Assembly (NCBI RefSeq): GCF_001939075.1
Contig: NZ_MPTA01000002.1
Coordinates: forward strand, 744,001-808,000
From: Paenisporosarcina indica
GTDB taxonomy: Bacteria > Bacillota > Bacilli > Bacillales_A > Planococcaceae
DNA: 64,000 bases
Direction of reading: 5' to 3'
Under the pieces are notes generated by a model, which made no database searches, was not told the origin of the DNA, and saw only the letters and a program-made list of their open reading frames with translations. A program made the translations under genes and the position numbers. Below, piece by piece: positions 60,441 to 64,000 of this stretch (its first letter is position 1; each line of letters starts with the position of its first letter).

Positions 60441-60479
60441 CCACTAGGCTATTTTCTCTATGCCTTGTGGGCTTTTTTG
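60441..60479 (+). terminator. riboswitch expression-platform terminator
   Basis: CCACTAGGC / GCCTTGTGG stem with one mismatch and a T-run, 25 nt after the riboswitch and 86 nt before the kimA start. It would stop transcription when c-di-AMP is bound. Confidence 0.75.
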
Positions 60480-60565
60480 TCGTTATTTAACGTATCATGC
60501 ATTGCATTATGGGTTGTCTTTTTGCGGATGGAAAAGATCGCTCGATACAGAAAGAAGTGGGGAAA

Positions 60566-62392
60566 ATGTTATCCGGAGTGAAAAGATTTTTAATCGGTCG
60601 TCCTTTAAAGTCATCTGAATTGGGTGAACAAAAGCTTAATAAAACAAAAGCTTTAGCGATCCTTTCTTCAGATGCGTTATCTTCTGTTGCATATGGTCCA
60701 GAACAGATTTTGCTCGTATTAGTCACCGTAGGTACAATTGCGTTTTGGTATTCCATCCCGATTGCAGTAGGTGTCCTTGTACTGTTGTTGGCCCTTATAT
60801 TATCTTATAGACAAATTATCTTTGCCTACCCACGTGGTGGTGGCGCCTATATTGTGGCAAAAGAGAACCTTGGAGAGAATGCGGGATTGATTGCAGGTGG
60901 TTCTTTATTGGTGGATTATATTCTGACGGTTGCGGTAAGTGTCTCGGCCGGTACCGATGCCATTACGTCTGCAATTCCAAGCCTACACGACCATAATGTT
61001 GCCATTGCCAGTGTATTGGTGATCTTCGTTACGGTTTTGAATTTACGAGGCATTACAGAGTCTGCTTCCATACTCGCTTATCCTGTCTATTTATTTGTAC
61101 TCGCGTTGTTTATCTTAATTGGTGTGGGGCTTTTCAATACTGTTACTGGCAATGTTTCAGCTGATCTGCACGCACCACTTGGTACTCCAGTGGCTGGACT
61201 TACCTTATTCTTGTTGCTTAGAGCTTTCGCTTCAGGAAGTTCTGCACTAACCGGAGTTGAAGCCATTTCAAATTCAATTCCAAACTTTAAAAATCCAGCT
61301 GCTAAAAATGCTGCAAAAACATTAGTGATTATGGGTTCATTGCTTGCAGTTCTATTCGTGGGCATTGTTTTCTTGGCCTTTTACTATGGCATTACACCCA
61401 AAGTTGAGGAAACAGTTATTTCTCAACTGGCTTCCGAGATCTTCGGAAGAAACTTTATGTATTACTTCATACAAGGAACGACAGCCATGATTCTTGTTCT
61501 TGCGGCAAATACAGGGTATTCAGCCTTCCCACTTTTGGCTTTTAGTCTTTCGAATGATAAATACATTCCAAGCATGTTCAAAATGAGAGGCGATCGCCTG
61601 GGATACTCCAATGGAATCATCACGTTAGGAATCACTTCCATCCTGCTCATTGTTATCTTTCAAGGGCAAACAGAAGAACTAATCCCGTTGTATGCTGTCG
61701 GGGTATTCATCCCCTTTACGTTATCCCAGACGGGAATGCTCGTAAAATGGATGAGAGAAAAACCAAAAGGTTGGACGGTCAAACTAATTACTAACTTTGT
61801 TGGGGCATTTATCAGTTTCGCGGTCATGATGATTTTTTTCATTACCAAATTTGGTCAGGTTTGGGCTGTTCTCATCTTCCTGCCTCTACTCGTTTTTGTT
61901 TTTCATAAAATAAAAAAACACTATCTTGCAGTTGGAGAACAGTTGAGTATTTCCACTAGTGAACCTGCGTTGCCCATTGAAGGGAACGTGATCATTGTAC
62001 CTGTTGCAGGAATCACACATGTAGTAGAGAACTCCTTGAACTATGCCAAATCGCTTCATCCAAACCATATCATTGCCGTATATGTGGCTTTTGAGAGAGA
62101 AGATGAACTCATTTTTCAAGAAAAGTGGAAGAAATGGCAGCCCGATGTACGGCTGGTGACCTTATACTCACAATATAGAAGCATCACTCAACCATTAGCA
62201 AAATTTATTAGTACAGTGGAGTATAAGGCAAATGCATCGAACTATCGAGTAACCGTCTTGATTCCACAATTCATTCCCAAAAAAGGATGGCATAATATTC
62301 TCCATAACCAATCAAGTTTACTGATCCGGTCCATCTTGCTTTATCGAAGAGATGTAGTGGTAACTACAGTTCCTTATCGTTTTAAAAAGTAA
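60566..62392 (+). CDS. kimA: potassium importer KimA (YdaO family)
   Basis: A 608-residue APC-superfamily permease with about 12 transmembrane helices and a cytoplasmic C-terminal domain of about 150 residues with Rossmann-like character ('VIIVPVAGITHVVENSLNYA'). ATG at 60566 gives the family's start ('KRFLIGRPLKSSELGEQKL') and length (B. subtilis KimA has 607). Signature: 'SSDALSSVAYGPEQIL', 'YPRGGGAYIVAKENLG'. KimA is a proton-coupled high-affinity K+ importer. It is controlled by the upstream c-di-AMP riboswitch. The longer frame to 60497 includes the riboswitch terminator and is not used. Confidence 0.93.
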   Translation: MLSGVKRFLIGRPLKSSELGEQKLNKTKALAILSSDALSSVAYGPEQILLVLVTVGTIAFWYSIPIAVGVLVLLLALILSYRQIIFAYPRGGGAYIVAKENLGENAGLIAGGSLLVDYILTVAVSVSAGTDAITSAIPSLHDHNVAIASVLVIFVTVLNLRGITESASILAYPVYLFVLALFILIGVGLFNTVTGNVSADLHAPLGTPVAGLTLFLLLRAFASGSSALTGVEAISNSIPNFKNPAAKNAAKTLVIMGSLLAVLFVGIVFLAFYYGITPKVEETVISQLASEIFGRNFMYYFIQGTTAMILVLAANTGYSAFPLLAFSLSNDKYIPSMFKMRGDRLGYSNGIITLGITSILLIVIFQGQTEELIPLYAVGVFIPFTLSQTGMLVKWMREKPKGWTVKLITNFVGAFISFAVMMIFFITKFGQVWAVLIFLPLLVFVFHKIKKHYLAVGEQLSISTSEPALPIEGNVIIVPVAGITHVVENSLNYAKSLHPNHIIAVYVAFEREDELIFQEKWKKWQPDVRLVTLYSQYRSITQPLAKFISTVEYKANASNYRVTVLIPQFIPKKGWHNILHNQSSLLIRSILLYRRDVVVTTVPYRFKK

Positions 62393-62557
62393 ATAATTTG
62401 AATCAAATTTATTAGAGTTAGTTTTTATTTTTAACTTCACTATCGAGGAGTCGGCGTTTTTGCCCCTAGAACTACTACCTTTGTTCTTCATGCTTATGAA
62501 ACCGAAAAAGGCGAATTATCGCTATCTATATGATCAGGTATTTACAGGATGAGAATA

Positions 62558-62590
62558 GAAAGCCCATCGACTATTTTCGATGGGCTTTTC
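62558..62590. terminator. terminator downstream of kimA
   Basis: AAAGCCCATCGA / TCGATGGGCTTTT stem with a 5-nt loop. The rest of 62393-62734 holds no gene. Confidence 0.8.
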
Positions 62591-62734
62591 GTATTTGTGA
62601 GAAAAAATCATTGATTTACTAGGGAAAGAAGCAATCGCATAAATATTTGGGGAATTTCATTCAAAAAATCATTGCCAACAGGCAATACTTTTTTGTACAT
62701 TTACTACGATTTTATGGTCACGATTCCGGAATTT

Positions 62735-63019
62735 TCAAGACTCCTTTGTATGGGATGGAATTCTGGTATTGTTCAAGTGGCGTTCTTGCTCAGCCAGGAT
62801 ATCATTATCCTCCGCATTATCACGTGTCACTTTTTGTGTCAGGATTGCCCCGACAGCCACCAATATCATTACTGCGATGTAATATCCTTTTTCATTCAGT
62901 TGCAAACTGTCCGCATTGTATAGACCAATACAAAACAAGAAAACACCTGCAAATAACGTGAAATAAGCCAATACTGTAAAGGCAACCGTATTGCGTCTTC
63001 TGTACTTAGTTGGAAACAT
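62735..63019 (-). CDS. YiaA/YiaB two-helix domain protein
   Basis: A 94-residue protein with two transmembrane helices (about 12-33 and 45-62) separated by a short loop ('NADSLQLNEKGYY'), and a charged C-terminal tail. This fits the YiaA/YiaB two-helix domain. Function unknown. GAAGGGA precedes the ATG. A convergent terminator lies beyond its stop. Confidence 0.8.
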   Translation of the reverse strand: MFPTKYRRRNTVAFTVLAYFTLFAGVFLFCIGLYNADSLQLNEKGYYIAVMILVAVGAILTQKVTRDNAEDNDILAEQERHLNNTRIPSHTKES

Positions 63020-63138
63020 GGAGATCCCTTCTTTCTAATCACTTTTCACCTATTATATATGATTAGAAAAGAAATTCTAGATTAATAATGACAATATTCC
63101 CTCTTTTTCGACTTTAACATACCTCTCCTAATAAAAAT

Positions 63139-63164
63139 GCTCACCATGAAAGGGTGAGCGTTTT
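63139..63164. terminator. terminator of the LLM oxidoreductase gene
   Basis: GCTCACC / GGTGAGC stem with a 7-nt loop, A-run on one side and T-run on the other. Confidence 0.8.
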
Positions 63165-63172
63165 ACATGAAG

Positions 63173-64000
63173 TTAAATTTGAGTCATCGCTTCTTGCAAT
63201 ATTTCATAGGAGCGTTTTCTCGCTTCCTGGTCAAACACATAAGAAACGGCCATCAATTCATCCACCTGGAATGTCCCAAGGAATGATGTCAATTGCTCAA
63301 TAATCGCATGTCTGTCACCTTTAAATGTAAAAGCTGACATGCCTCTAACTGCATTTTCTTCGTAATAATTCCATAGACCTTCCATCGATTCAACAGGAGG
63401 TTTCAACATTTCCTGTTTTCGGCTCACCACATTCAAGTAAAATCTGTCGCTAGTTGTCGATAATCGATCTGCCTCTTCATTTGTATCAGCGGCAATCACA
63501 TTTACACAAACCATCACATACGGAGCGGCTAAATATTCTGATGGAACAAACTGATTGCGATAAATATGTATCGCTTGCTCGAACTGTTGTGGAGCAAAGT
63601 GTGCAGCAAATACATATGGATATCCTAAACGAGCTGCTAACTCTGCACTTGATGTACTTGATCCCAAAATATAAATTGGAACATCGGCACCCACTCCTGG
63701 ATATGCATGTACTTGACCTTGCGCATTTTGCGATTTAAAATAATTTTGCAATTCCACCACATCTTGCGGGAATGCAAAAGACGTTTCCTGTGTGGTTCTT
63801 CTTAAAGCATGAGCAGTTTGCATATCTGTACCGGGTGCTCGGCCTAGTCCCAAATCCACTCGATTAGGATACATCGTTTCTAATGTGCCAAACTGTTCTG
63901 CTACAACTAGTGGTGCATGGTTCGGTAACATCACCCCGCCTGAACCTACTTTAATCGACTCCGTCTTCTCCAGTACATGCCCAATTAATATGGAAGTGGC
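63173..64000 (-). CDS. LLM-class (luciferase-like) flavin-dependent oxidoreductase, partial 5'
   Basis: 276 codons are visible; the frame runs open through the right edge, so the apparent GTG at 63934 is internal. The sequence before it ('[20 protein letters not shown]') is normal family sequence. Characteristic segments: '[20 protein letters not shown]', '[15 protein letters not shown]', '[19 protein letters not shown]'. It is of the MsnO8 group of bacterial luciferase-like monooxygenases that bind reduced flavin. The substrate is unknown. N-terminal residues are off-window. Confidence 0.93.
   Translation of the reverse strand, partial: ATSILIGHVLEKTESIKVGSGGVMLPNHAPLVVAEQFGTLETMYPNRVDLGLGRAPGTDMQTAHALRRTTQETSFAFPQDVVELQNYFKSQNAQGQVHAYPGVGADVPIYILGSSTSSAELAARLGYPYVFAAHFAPQQFEQAIHIYRNQFVPSEYLAAPYVMVCVNVIAADTNEEADRLSTTSDRFYLNVVSRKQEMLKPPVESMEGLWNYYEENAVRGMSAFTFKGDRHAIIEQLTSFLGTFQVDELMAVSYVFDQEARKRSYEILQEAMTQI

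Overview
The window is a low-GC Firmicutes chromosome segment. Strong AGGAGG-type ribosome binding sites, frequent GTG and TTG starts, LutABC, PepV, a KimA gene behind a ydaO-type c-di-AMP riboswitch and a TxpA-like type I toxin all suggest a spore-forming member of the Bacillales. A Planococcaceae relative such as Sporosarcina is my best guess, but it is an inference. I see no rRNA, tRNA or CRISPR array.

1-9.5 kb is a defence island. A minus-strand operon dptF-dptG-dptH encodes the restriction arm of the DNA phosphorothioation (Dnd) system; dptH runs off the left edge and no dndBCDE modification genes are visible. A NERD-HRDC nuclease-like gene diverges from it. 10.1-12.1 kb holds four tandem copies of a small Arg/Ser/Asp-rich protein gene, each with its own nearly identical leader, followed by a related fifth gene; a spore-surface role is possible. 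12.4-16.3 kb carries a conserved small protein, a co-catalytic zinc peptidase, a TPR protein and a P-loop kinase-like protein.

16.6-23.7 kb is a MarR-controlled peptide or opine-type ABC importer operon (substrate-binding protein, two permeases, two ATPases) ending in an M24 'creatinase-fold' hydrolase that lacks several metal ligands. The binding-protein gene has an in-frame stop 21 codons before its apparent ancestral end. At 24.0-24.4 kb is a type I toxin-antitoxin locus: a 35-residue membrane toxin and a convergent antisense RNA with its own consensus promoter. 24.6-33.9 kb is a mixed region: an RsbR-like STAS protein, a ComEC-like metallo-beta-lactamase protein with DUF3006, a DUF2975/HTH pair, DUF817, several small membrane proteins, a transposase relic, an SDR enzyme and an LprI-domain lipoprotein.

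33.9-43.5 kb is one long minus-strand catabolic cluster: a TctC-type binding protein, a 2-hydroxyacid dehydrogenase, an IclR regulator, an FAA hydrolase, a zinc alcohol dehydrogenase, an L-rhamnonate dehydratase-like enolase and LutABC. Together they can be read as oxidation of a 6-deoxy-sugar acid to pyruvate plus L-lactate, with LutABC burning the lactate. No transporter permease is intact; only repeated tail-like relics remain between the dehydratase and lutA.

43.7-48.7 kb has an HrtAB-like ABC pair, an XRE regulator, a CPBP protease and an unusual regulator lacking an AAA+ domain, flanked by dispersed hairpin repeats. 49.0-57.4 kb has PepV and a second complete oligopeptide importer led by an asparaginase II gene with four helically phased operator-like repeats. 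57.5-64.0 kb has DUF1648, an MFS transporter, a frameshifted small gene, KimA under its riboswitch, a YiaA/B protein and a partial luciferase-like oxidoreductase at the right edge.
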